A stretch of DNA of 64,000 bases from Seriola aureovittata (taxonomy: Eukaryota; Chordata; Actinopteri; Carangiformes; Carangidae), in contig NC_079368.1 in NCBI RefSeq assembly GCF_021018895.1, positions 9,989,001 through 10,053,000 on the forward strand. Reading direction: 5' to 3'. Made by a program: the position numbers and the translations under genes. Below are positions 1-13,000 of the stretch, one piece after another; the stretch's first letter is position 1, and each line of letters starts with the position of its first letter. The notes under the pieces are model-generated. The model was not told the origin of the DNA and did not search any database. It worked only from the letters and a program-made list of their open reading frames with translations.

Positions 1-1992
1 ACTAGTCTTGCTGTGAATCTTAACATGCTTCCACTCTGAGGAAAGACTCCACAGGAAAGGCAAAGCTAAGAGGTTTGTTCAGGAAACTTCTGTGCCAGTA
101 GAACCTTAAAACCCAAAAACCTCATCGTCTTCGCCTCATTCATTTATTTTGGCTTGAGAAAATAACACTTTTACTCTATTTGTACTGTACATAGTCCAAA
201 GAACCACATGGAAGTTGCACATGTCACAATATAAATTCTTCCTGCATTATTTGGCGGGACTGCGTCTGTCTGTGCTCTACTGTGTGATGCTCCCAGAATA
301 CCAATTCCTTAGGGCAATGACCTGATGATTACAAGGTCAGTTCATGTTGTATCACTTTAACCTGAGGCCGCAAGCGAGCAAACAAACAACAAATCGGGTT
401 TGATTTGTCAATAATTCTCAGCTACATGCTGAGTCATGATCTGAATTAAGTAGGCAGAGGATCTTTGATGATGTTTTCTCAGAAAGATCCATCAATCGGT
501 CTGCAGAAAAAAGTGTTGGGTTTCTTTTCAGCGTTTGATTTTCAGACACTCAGTTCAGGCAGGTTTAGTTTGAAGCTAATCCCCTCATTTAGACTTGATG
601 TAGAGTGAAATATTGGTGTTGCACATTTCATGGGTCTCTTGGATCATGTGAATTTCATCCATGTCCATCAACCTAGAAAAGTAAGTATGTATGTTATACT
701 GCCTGGTGATGTGTCAAACCAATATGCAGCACAGTGGCAAATAGTGTAGATACACCAAAGCTTTTTTTTTTTTTTTCCATTCTCATTGGCATGATTTGCT
801 GCTCTTAATTGCTCCAACATTCGAATGTATATCCACATCACTGTATTACATCTGCAGTCGTTTGAGCCGTCTGTTTAGTTTCAGTCCCACTGTTTATGTA
901 GCTTGTGTTCAGGCCCACGATGTGGCAGGTTTCGGATGAAATAAATGGGAAAACACACATGGCGGTAACTAATCCCGGCGGCACCATCACATACTCACCA
1001 CAAGCCACAGAGCCCCTCTCCGTCACTGGTTCCCACCCACTCTGGCTCCAGAACCATTTCCATCCCTGGTGTCCCATCACTGGCTGCACCCCAGTCCTAG
1101 TAGCCTATTAGTCTCTGTGCTGATGCAGCAAAGCAATGATGGCCGGGCTGTATGGTGGATGAAGAAATGCAGCCAGTTAATCAGTCTCCACCCACCAGCC
1201 TGCAGCCATCCTCTCTCACTGAGCTTTAATATTATTGGTGCAATTATTATCATTGAAAGCTGGGTGACAATACTAAAAGAGAGACCTAGAGATTAGTAAT
1301 GAATTTCAGAGGGAAGGAGGAGCGATGTTGCGATCTTGGTAGATATGCTGTGATGTGTCTTTACTCTCTGCTGTTTATTTGTCAGTGTGTATGAGCATGT
1401 GCGTGTGGGTGCACATTTGTTTGGACGTTGTGTCTATGTATGCGCGTGTGAGGTGTTTGCCAGATGGCTGCCTGGCTGTGGGGTATAGCTATTATTTTTC
1501 AGATGATGGTATTTTATCAGAGATAATACGCTCAATGCACTGGGTTCTCCATTATTTATTGTTTCTCCACACTTATCTCATTTTTCTGAAGTTGTTTGCT
1601 GAGCTTTCCATCAGCACTTCACAGTCTCCCCCACTTTTACTTCCTCTATCTTTCTTTCTTGTTCTCTCATAACTGTTTCCAACCCTGTGGAAAAGTTGTT
1701 GATTTTGGTAAAATCCCTCTAAGACACAATCATCAAAGACAGCTTAGACACTCAAAAAGGTTCTATTTTGGTGTTATAATAACTCCGTTTGATGGCACTA
1801 CATTTTAATTACCATAATTTTGTGGGAGAGTGTGTTGTGTAAGCAGAGAACAGATGGCTCAGAGAGCATATTTTAACAACCGAATGACTTGTTTTGTACA
1901 TGAAGAGCTGACTAGGCACTTGAATTTTACTCCATTTTCCCCCTCAATGGGTCTTTAACTTCATCCTCTCGCTCTCTCTCCTCTATCCACAG
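1..1992 (+). other. ttc28: TTC28 intron, 3' part
   Basis: No coding exon was recognised. The interval ends in a pyrimidine-rich stretch (about 1950-1990) and the acceptor AG at 1991-1992. A poly-T run lies at about 762-776. Short open frames here have no recognisable protein content. Confidence 0.7.
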
Positions 1993-2789
1993 GCATCATT
2001 CACCAGATGAAGGGGGACTATGAGACTGCACTGAAACTCCACAAAACACACCTGGCCATTGCTCAGGAGCTGAATGATTACGCTGCTCAGGGCCGGGCCT
2101 ATGGTAACATGGGTAACGCCTACAATGCCCTGGGAGCCTTTGACCAGGCTGTTCGCTACCACCGCCAGGAGCTGCAGATCTCCATGGAGGTCAATGACCG
2201 GGCCTCGCAGGCTTCCACCCATGGCAACCTGGCTGTGGCTTACCAAGCCCTCGGAGCCCATGACCGCGCTCTGCAGCATTACCAGAACCACCTCAACATA
2301 GCTCGTGAGCTCAGAGACGTCCAGAGCGAGGCGCGGGCTCTGGGCAACCTCGGCAACTTCCACTGCTCTCGAGGAGAGTTCCCTCAGGCCGTGCCCTACT
2401 ACGAGCAGTACCTCCGGCTGTCCCCTGACCTCCAAGACATGGAGAGTGAAGGGAAAGTTTGTCACAATCTGGGTTATGCCCACTACTGTCTGGGCAACTA
2501 TCAGGATGCTGTCAAATACTATGAGCAGGACCTAGCTCTGGCCAAGGACCTTCATGACAAACTGAGTCAGGCCAAGGCATACTGTAACCTTGGTTTGGCA
2601 TTCAAGGCCCTAGGAGACTTCACTAAGGCAGAGGAGTGTCAGAAATACCTGCTGTCACTGGCCCAGTCTCTGAACAATGCACAGGCTCGCTTCAGAGCTC
2701 TGGGGAACCTGGGAGACATATTTGTCTGTAAAAAAGACGTGGCCGGAGCCATTCAGTTTTATGAGCAGCAACTGGCCCTAGCTCACCAG
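1993..2789 (+). CDS. ttc28: TTC28 window exon 1 (TPR units)
   Basis: 797 nt; begins with two nucleotides completing a codon and ends on a codon boundary (CAG|GTATGG). Encodes visible residues 1-265: seven consecutive 40-residue TPR units such as RAYGNMGNAYNALGAFDQAV and KVCHNLGYAHYCLGNYQDAV. Acceptor is CCACAG|GC. An ATG at 2007 lies inside the exon; it is an internal Met, not the start. Confidence 0.93.
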
Positions 2790-5700
2790 GTATGGCCACA
2801 CATAGTGAATGTGTATACTTGAGCAATTCATCATAAAAATAGGAAATGCCATGCAGAATGTAATTTAGATATCACTCACTCATGCCCCTCATGCGGATAA
2901 TGCGAAATTCTTTCTCGTTTCAGGTTAAGGAGCGTAGGATGGAGGCCTGTGCCTACGCTGCCCTCGGGGCCACTTACAGACTTGTGCAGAAATATGACAA
3001 AGCTCTGGGCTACCACACCCAGGAGCTGGAGGTGTACCAAGAGCTGGGCGACGTGTCGGGAGAGTGCAAAGCCCATGGTCACCTGGCAGCTGTCTACATG
3101 GCCCTGGGGAAGTACGCCATGGCCTTCAAGAGCTACGAAGAGCAGTTGGAACTAGGTCGAAGGCTGAAAGATCCCGTCGTGGAGGCTCAGGTGTACGGAA
3201 ACATGGGCATCACTAAAATGAATGTAGGGGTGATGGAGGAAGCTATTGGCTACTTGGAGCAGCAGCTGGCCACTTTGCAGCAGCTGAGTGGCAACGAGGC
3301 GGTAATGGACAGGGGCAGGGCCTATGGAAACTTGGGAGACTGTTACGAGGCTCTGGGAGACTTTGAGGAAGCCATCAAGTACTATGACCAGTATCTGTCA
3401 GTGGCCCAGAGCCTCAACCGCATGCAGGACCAGGAGAAGGCCTACAGAGGCTTAGGCAATGGACACCGGTGAGTCTGGCATTGTGTTTCATATTCACTAT
3501 TTCACATGAAATACTCCTCAGGCTTTGAATAACGCACCACTATCAATTTTCCCTCAGCTGTTGCAGCAGCTGATAATTGTACTGACTGGGTATTACTAAT
3601 AATCACTGTAATCCTACTTGGCATATTATTTTTCTCCTTGCGCTCACTCTCAAGGACCACCATAGTTTAGAGACACCTTGCCGGTGAGCATGGCTTGGAT
3701 GCGAGCCGGCTGGTGCTAGCTGTCCCAGCAGCAGCCTAGTGGCCCCGGCCTTATCTGTATGCAAAGAGGCTTTGGCACACAGATGTCTGAGAGCACAGTT
3801 ATTTCAAGGCAACCTCTTACATTTTGTGTCTCTTCTCCCCTCCATTTCTCCTTATTTGTCAAAAGCTGATAGCATCCGAGGAGACTACAGTGCAAAATAA
3901 AACACGAAGGGCTTTCTGAAATCCTCATTTCAGAGATGATTTTCTTCTTATTGTGCGTCATCAGTGTGGCACCACAGCAATCACACACAGCAGTATTAGC
4001 CATGCATGAGTTCAGAGGGGAATAATAGACATCACGCGCGAACCTTTCTCGTCTTCCAACAGCTTTTAGTCAAGCACATACATTATCACACAACATTAAT
4101 TAAGCTGAAGGCTTTTATTCTTTTAATGCCCCATTTGAACCGGCATTCGCCGATTGTTGGTGTGCCTGAGACGGTGACTAAAGTCTGTTTGAAGGCTGTG
4201 AAAGCAAATAAAATGTGGAGATGGGAGCAGGGATCCTCTGACAGATGATCCATCTCGTATTAGAGGGTGGTTAACAGCGTTACCCTCCAAAAAAAAAAAA
4301 AAAAAAGCCTAAATTTAAAATTTCATATCATGGCTGAAACATTTCTCATATAGCCATCCCCACACACTTCAGCCTGTCAACTTCAGTAGCTCTCAGTTCT
4401 GTGATGGGAGCTTTGCAAATGAAAGTTTTCCTGCAATGTCCATTCCTTGCTGCGTTCTAATGGCGCTCTGTTACAAGAGAATAGAAATGTGTCCGCATGA
4501 ATAAAGAGTATAAAGAGTAAGTTTTCCCTAGATATGAGATAAGCAGAGATAAATAGATTTATTTTGAATGTTGGAGGCATGAAAGATATCTAAGCATTTG
4601 TGCAATTGAACAGAAAATGCCAATGACAGATTTTTTAAGGTTGTGTTGTTGGCTTGTTATTTCACATATCTCACTCCTAATCTGCTTCACTCTGACGCTC
4701 ACTGGTTTTCTGTCTTCATCTGCAGGGCCATGGGAAACCTACAGCAGTCACTGGTGTGTTTTGAAAAGCGACTAGTAGTGGCCCATGAGCTAGGGGAGTG
4801 TGGTGGCAAGGCTCAGGCCTATGGCGAACTGGGTGCTCTCCACAGTCAACTGGGCAATTACGAGCAGGCTATCTCCTGTCTGGAGCGTCAGCTGGCCATC
4901 GCCCGTGACACCCAGGACAGACTACTGGAGGGCGATGCCAGCTGCGGTTTGGGCGCTGTATATCAAGCTATGGGAGAGTATGAGACAGCCCTGCGATGCC
5001 ACCAAAGTGACCTGGAGATTGCAGAGGAGGCAGGCAGCCCAACACGGCAGGCGCGCGCCTACGGCAACTTGGGCCTTACCTACGAGTCGCTAGGAAACTA
5101 CGAGCGGGCGGTCGTGTTCCAAGAACAGCACCTAAGTGTGGCGGCTCAGACTAATGACTTGGCTGCCAAGACGCTGGCCTATGGCAGCCTGGGGAGAACA
5201 CACCACGCACTGCAAAACTACTCACAGGCTGTCATGTACCTGCAGGAAGGTGAGTGAGTCAGGGGGAACAGGAGAGAGGATTGCCTTTGTTGCCTGAGCT
5301 GATAGGCTTAGAGTTTGTGAATTCATGAATATGAAATTCAGAGCCTATTTGTAGCTAAGCCTTTGCCACATTTTTATTAGGCTGTGTGGATGTGTCTGTG
5401 CGTGTATGTGTGTGTGTGTTTGGGCTTTTGTGCTCATGTGTTATAAGTGCACAGGGGGATTTTGTGTGTGTATTATGCGTCTGTGTTGTCTTCCACGCTG
5501 TTAAGGTATACCAGCATTTGTGTGTGTATGTCTGTGCAAACCTATCAGGATGCACGCCGACTCATTTTTCCTGTTTACTGCTAGCTGTTCTTCACACCTC
5601 TATATCTACTTTTCTCAGAGGGTTCTTTGCAGTGAGCTGCCAAAGGATCTTTTCACACAGTGGCTGACAGACTCCTGCTTCTCACGCTTCATTGTCCCCC

Positions 5701-8700
5701 ACAGATTATGGTGAAATAAAAACCTGCAGCTTGGCCCCTAAAAAATTCATTATGTCAGTGACAGTGCAGGAAGTGTTTGTCACCGAGGACGTGATAAGTG
5801 GAAGCATCCATGGATGCAAGCCGAACATCCACACCATCCGCCTCGCACGTGACAGTCCTCATGCTCATGCACACCCACCCTGTTCATGACCCAAAGCCTG
5901 TTTGAATCCAAGAAAACTGATGCTCGTGTAAGAGAACAGTTGTATGTTTCACCCTGCATGGAGTGAATGCAAGAGAACGTGAATACATCTCCTCTATCTC
6001 TCTTCCGTCCGCTTTATTAGAGTTAGCCGGGCCTGCAGTGACCCACACACCCTCTGCAGTGATGCTTGTTGAGGCTTAATGGAAACAAAGGCGACAGGCC
6101 ATTCTGTCTCCACCCTGTCCTCCTGTTGTCCCCTGCACTGTCCTTGTATTGTTCCTCAGTCTGGCTGTGAAAAAGAACAGTGCCTTCACTATCGTTGACA
6201 GCCAATTATTTCTGGCCAACCTACCCAGACCGAAAAGTTGGCAAGGTTTTTTCCCTTCAGTTTTCTATTTTTTTCTACTGCTACTGCTAGTTTTGTTTTT
6301 TTTTTGTTGTTGTTGTTTTTTTTTTTTATTCTTCATGCTGCACTGCGTGTTTTTTTTGTTTTTGTTTCCTGAAAAAGATTAATTGGAAGACAGGATAGAA
6401 AGGCAGCTCCAAAACTAGTGCAGATATTGTTGACAACATGTGACCTCCAACTCAGTGTGTGTGTTATCATAAATATTAGTGTTCATGCTTGTGTGTGTGA
6501 ATCGTGTGTGTGATGGTTATTCTGTGTTGCAGAGTAATAGAGAACGATAAGGCAGTAGAGGAAGACACACAGAGACACCAATTAACTGCTGACAGGCAAA
6601 CATCATTTCTGTCACTTCAAGTGTTCACTGCGCTCCCCAAGTTATCTTCCTGTAATTTTACATTAAAGGACATCGCACAGCGATGTCTCAATCTAAAACA
6701 GAAGAGGCATTTCACACCAAGATGCACTTTTCGACGATTAACACAATAGTGTCATTAAATCAATGGCCTCATTGTAGCGACTAATGGAGGTATTACAGTT
6801 TCTCCATGCTTGGTTTATGGAACAACAAGTAATGGAATAACAAAATTCAACCTACAAAGGCAGTGTATGCCAGAAACGTGACTCTAAATCAGGACATGTA
6901 AATGAAATAGGTGACATATTAAGTCATACATATTGTAAATGAAAAATATAATGGATTATATACACTATATCCTCATGGATAAAATTCAATAGTTATATAT
7001 TTTTGTTACATGTACAATTTACTGCATAATGTATATTTTGCATAATAGATTATTTTTATATATATTTATTATCATATATGTTTTGTATGTGAGAAACTTT
7101 TAAACCAACTTTTATGTAATAATAAACTCCTATATGCAAGCAAACCTGCATGGTATAAGCATAAGCGTGTAGGAATCTGTTTAATCTGTGAGAAAGGACA
7201 TCTTAATCATGTGTAAGACAAAAGAGGCCAAATATATACATGATTTTTACAGTGTTATAAATTATTTGTTTGTTAAACATAATAATAGAGCTATTTCAGG
7301 GTATCAATTAAAACACATTCATGTTGATAGGCTTCAGAAGAGTGTTTCAGGGGGCATATAAAGCTGAGTTTATCAGTGTGAAATGTCTGGACCTTTCATC
7401 ATCATATTCGGACCCCTCACAGTTTTCAGTCTTACTGTTTTTCTGCTATAAATGTTGAATGTTGGTTGCTGTTACAGTGGTGGTACTTGCTCTGATGTTA
7501 TAGTGAGCTACTGATATATGCAGCTAGATCCCTGTGGTTAAGTTTATTGTATTTTCACCGCTTCTTAGGCTCAGAACAGACAAAATCTTTAACCTCAAGT
7601 ATACACTTGTATATATTAGTGATTAACATTTGAAAATGAATTAGTCTAGCTTTCCATTGTTCCATAAATTATTAATCAAGCTTTCACAAATACCAGTATT
7701 TAGTTCCGCAAATGTCAGAACTATCTTACCACCATGGAGGTGAATTTAAAATTGGTTGGGGTGTTTGTTCAGTAATATGCAACACAGCTACTATCACCCT
7801 CAGTGTTTTCACAATATAGCACAGGTCTGAAGGTTTGGGTGTCATCATAGAAAAGAAAGAAGAAAGAAACACCGCAGTGAGAATATGTATCGTGGAAATG
7901 TCTCCAGGATTGTCTTTTTTTTTTTTTTTTTCTTCAAAAATTGTTTATGGTACACACTGACTGTATGTGACACACTATTCTTTTCCACAATGGTCATGAT
8001 CAAAGGGCACCATTTCAAGTGTGTGCATGTAAGAGGGTTTTTTTTTTTTTTTTTCACCGTACCACACACTTGTGGTTCGACGGTGCATGAGATTTCGTGC
8101 CCTTGTTCCAGCGCATGTGTATGTGGTGTCTGCACGTAAAGCTTGTGTCTGAAGGCAGAGGTGCGTGGGCCTCAGGGGCTGCAGAGAATCTCTCACCCAG
8201 CTGTCAAGCAGCCTTTAAAGTGTTCTCTAGTTGCTCTTCAGGGTGCAGCCAGCCACGGCCACATCCTCGTGTCAGGCGCCGCTACGTGACTGTGCCTGCG
8301 GGGCGCACCAAAGGCACGCACGGTGACAGTGACAGACACTGAATGATACAGAGCGGGAGAACAGAGGGAATGAGAGAGTTATGGAGGGAAGGAGGGAAAG
8401 AGAGAGGAAGGCAGAGAGGAAAGACGGAGATCGGTATGAGTCATAATTCACATGTATTATTTCACTATCAACTGGAGAATAAAGAAAACATAGAGTTGGT
8501 TGACATTTAGGCTTGATCATAAAGAACTATCACAGAGCGGCTCGGAGAAAGACATGTTTTGTGTGTGTTTGTGTGTGTGTGTGAGCGCGCGCGCGCGTTC
8601 ATGCGTGCGCGTGCAGATGAAAGGCTCAGAGCTGGAGTTGAGATGAGTGAGGGGTGAGACTGTCAGAGAATGAAAAGGATAATTTAGATCTGTTTCCTCT

Positions 8701-9972
8701 CTCTTGCTCCAGCGCCTAATGAGCCCTAAGCAGTGCCGAGTCCCCGCAAGTAGTGCCACAGTCAAGATGAAACAGGTAGAGAGAGCAGAGGGGGGCCTGA
8801 GACACAGGCACAGAGATGAGAAAATGAATACGGGAGGCAGAGAGAGAGAGAAGCACAGTAGATGCATGGGGGAAGAGGGCAGGCAGGCAGAAAGAAGGAG
8901 GGTGTGTGGAAAGATAAGGAGAGAGGGGAGACTGTTGCAGGCTTCAAAGGCTGCCGACTAGCGTGGCCATGGAGGAGCCATGAAGTCTACGGTTGCGTGG
9001 TGTGCTGGGTCTTGTGGAATAGGCTGGCTGTTTCGGGTCACGCTCTCTGTTCTTGGCTTATCTGGTCCAGCCACAGACTGTTTTCCAGGAATGCCGAGAA
9101 AAGCAAACTCGGACGAGGGTGGCTTGGCCCACTTTCCCCTCTCTTTGACCAAAAGCATGTTTAGACCCCCTTCACCACACAGGCGAGTGGAGAGAATAGA
9201 CTTGGAAATACAGAGCCCGGGCTAAGTGAGACTGTGCACGAGCAACAGCCTATTGCAGACTGCAGAATGCTTGCTGTGCATTTAGCACCTTGTGGGTGAT
9301 ATGTGACCCAGCAGCTGTCGTTTTTTTTTTTTTTTTAATCATTGTCCTCGGTGGAGTGGCATTTTCATCTCAGTAATTGGGCAGAACCAAATACTCGGCA
9401 GGCAGATGAGGACACATGCAAAGATGTGACATGCGCCTCACTGCTTGAGGGATTGGAAGTGAAAAACAAAGCGCGCACTCACCAGGTGATCTGACACAGG
9501 CACACTCACTCTGAATGTGCACACCTAGATACACACACATGCACGTACAAACATCCCCTGCCTTCCCAAACAACTCTGGAAGTCTCTCAAACAAAACACC
9601 ACATGCGCTGTGAGTTTGCATCCAGTCTATTATTAGCTCATCAGTGTGTTTGCAAATATTTGTGGACGTCTTCATGATATTGCGTGGCTCCTTTAATGCA
9701 AGCATTAAGCTTCTGTTTGTGTTTGCTCAGCCAGTCGATGCTTAGCATTGATTACTATGCAGTCCGATTAGTCCTCTAACAGCCTCCCTCTATGGCAGAA
9801 GTGTGTGTGTGTGTGTGTTTTAGTCCCAGTGTGAGCAGTATCTTACAACTGAGGCCAAATATCCAAACCTGTTCGCTGTCAGAACATCAGTACCACGCTA
9901 TGCTTACATCTGTTACTCTGAAAGATACCTAAGAGTCTGCCTGCTCTGAATAATTTTTACTCTTCTCTCCCT

Positions 9973-10020
<48 letters not shown>

Positions 10021-13000
10021 CATCTGCTCTCATATCCTCCCCTCCTGACAGGCCTGCGGCTTGCAGAGCAGCTGGCTCGGCGTGAGGACGAGGCGAAGAT
10101 CCGCCATCGTCTGGGGCTCTCTCTATGGGCCAGCGGGAATCTGGAGGAAGCCCAACATCAGGTAAAGTATCTCCTCTTCCTTCCTCTTCTTGCCTGGACT
10201 CACCTTGACTCAATTATCCTCTCCTCTCCTCTCCTCTCCTCTCCTCCTCCATCTTGATTCCTTCCAGCAAACCAACCTTATGTAGTTAAAACTGACCTCT
10301 AATAAGCACACATCTGTTGGTCGGCAAAGATTACAAATGAGCAGGGGATGTAGATGTCCAAAGACACAGAGTGTGGAATTAAAGTTTTTTGTAACGCCCT
10401 TATGGTGAAAGAAAGTACCCAGAGGAGAGAGAGAAACAGGAAAAAGGAGATGTGGCTATAGAGCTTGAACACGTCTGTTGGCAATATGCTGGGGAGTCTG
10501 TTGAGCCTGTGAATGCTGTCATCTCAGTAGACAGGCGACAGATGACTAAAGATTTTTTTTTTTTTTTTGTATCTGTGTGCATGGTCTCAGGAGTCCCGAG
10601 CCTCTGCATCACACACACATTCACTCCTCTTCAGCCCACTGCCCACCTGGCAAGCATGGAATATCCCCTTAACATCTCTCTTTACAGTCTGTCCACACAC
10701 CGCAGCTCAAGATTTGATTTCTTTTTTTTTTTCCCTTAGCTTGTGTATCCACATACAAGCCTGTGAACAGTCAGCCAACAGCAGTGGCTGTCACGTGTGT
10801 CTGTAGGGATGTTATTCAGCTGCTTTCATTTCCAAAATCTAGTCCAAAGCATTTCTGCTATGGTACGCTCACACTAGGTACATCTATGTGACCCAGATAG
10901 CTTTGTTTTTTCGGTCCTGCATCATAGTCTTCAAAAAGTAATGTTGTCTGTTTGCAATTATCTGTAACAAGAGTTGGGAAAGAAAGACCGAAGCAAGGTG
11001 GTGACTAGAGCTGAGGCTCATGAGTCATATTGAGGAATGTGTTCAATTAAACCAAAATATTATTCTAAAAGGCCAGTGCAACATATTTTCCACTGCATGT
11101 TTGCTTTCCAGTTTAACACTTGACCATAAGACCTTAGAAGTACATGTTAACATTGTGATCCAGTGCTTTGCCCACTTATACCACAGCAATGTTTAGATTT
11201 TTTTTCGCCCCCCCTGTGAGCTTGCAGCTCCCAGGGCGAGTTGGAGGTAGGAAAGGACACTGTTGTCCTCAGAGTATGGATCACATGGTTATTCATGAGC
11301 TGGCCTGTTGCTACACATGACCTTGCCAAATGCCCCGACCCACTTCAAACCTCATTTGTATAGGCTTGTGTTGAGATTCATAAAGCATCCATAGGTGTGG
11401 CATGAGAGTACTTGACCTCATGTTCCTCATTCTCTCCGTATTTAAACCAAATTGTAGTTTAACACCCCAGCTGTGACATTGATGCTCACCGTGACACACC
11501 GATTGATGTCTCCTGATTCTAATCAGCTTTTTCAGCAGGGTTCACATTCATATCTAAGGAGAGCATTAATCAATAAATTCATGTTGACTTAAATATCAGT
11601 GGTCTACCGTAGATTAAGCTTTTTTTCAACCTCTGATATCATCTGTCATGAGAGTTCCCCGGGGAGCTTACTTTACAAAAATCATTAGAGGTACGTGTGT
11701 ATCAAGCTCCGCTCACGCTACCGATTCAGTGTGACATTGACATTCACTTAACATGTCAGATAAAAGCCATGTTAGTGTCAGTGACGGTAAACATGAGAGT
11801 GCTATCTGAATGCATAGCAGCTGGAGAATGTAGCAGATTTTTACCTGAACCGCCTCCAAGCAAGTCACTGCGGACGCAGCACATTTGGGATTGTTTCCCT
11901 TTCATCTGTGCCAGGAGGGGTCAGGCCAGAAGAAAGGCGCTGTGAGAAATTAGTTTCACTCTTAAAGGGGTGTCTGCAAGTCTAACAGATTAAACTAGCA
12001 GTGCAGCAATCAGCCCCACAGCCCTATCAGCAAAATCAGCCTGAGACTAGCAGCTCCGTCTACTAGCACTAATGCAGCAGAGCTCGCCGATTCTCTGCTG
12101 ATCTCTACTCTCCCTCTTCACTCCCTCTGACACACTTTTCCTGCATGACCTTGGGATATGTCAGGCGAGCTACACAGTATGCATATGTGTGCGCTCACAA
12201 GAGGCGCACACACGTTTTCTCTCTTTCTTTCTCTCACCAAACCCACAGTGCTGATAGAATCCATTTCATCCATACCAGCAACCTTTTCTCCACTGCAGTT
12301 CTTTGTTTTGTATGAACTATGGTCAAGCAGTATAAGCAGAGCGTTTTTCCATCTCTGCTGGCACTGGACTCCTGGAGAGTGGTTCTATAGCAGTCCCAGT
12401 CATCCTACAGGGCTGCCATAGGCGCAGAAATAGGAAATCAATAAAGGCCCCCATGAATCAGCACTCCTGGCCAGCTCCGCTTGGCCAATGTGCAACACTG
12501 CCTGCCGCCCCACCTCTCCATTGTCTCTCTCCTTCTCTCAATCCAATGTCTTGTGCTGAATAGAAAGGTCTAATAAGACAGAGAGGGCTATCGAGTTCAC
12601 AAAGCATTTGTTTCCTTGGACGCAGCCTGTCCAAGATGCCCAGGTAATGGTTTAGCTTCTCATTGCCCTTTCCCACATCCAGGCATATAAGAGCTGAATA
12701 GTGGTTTACTTGTGTTTGATGGTGATTCATCAGGCTACATTACAGTACTTTCCTCTGTTGAGAGAGAAGCAATAATTGGAAGGCAGCAAGTCTGATCAAT
12801 GACCACCAGTGAGGTGGGCTGCTACCATCTAGTGGCCAAAATAATTCTAATGATACGTGCATATAGTAATCTGTGGACATTTTTAACCACAGTGTCCTTC
12901 TTAAAGCGTCATGACTGCTAACATTTGTAGCATGATTTAGCTCAATTTGAATCAAACCTATAACAATGAATACCAGTGTATATGTTAATGAACAAGCAAA

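Noticed and set aside
1983..2483. 166-codon minus-strand frame over TTC28 exon
   Set aside because: Antisense shadow of the TPR exon; the + frame carries an unmistakable TPR pattern.
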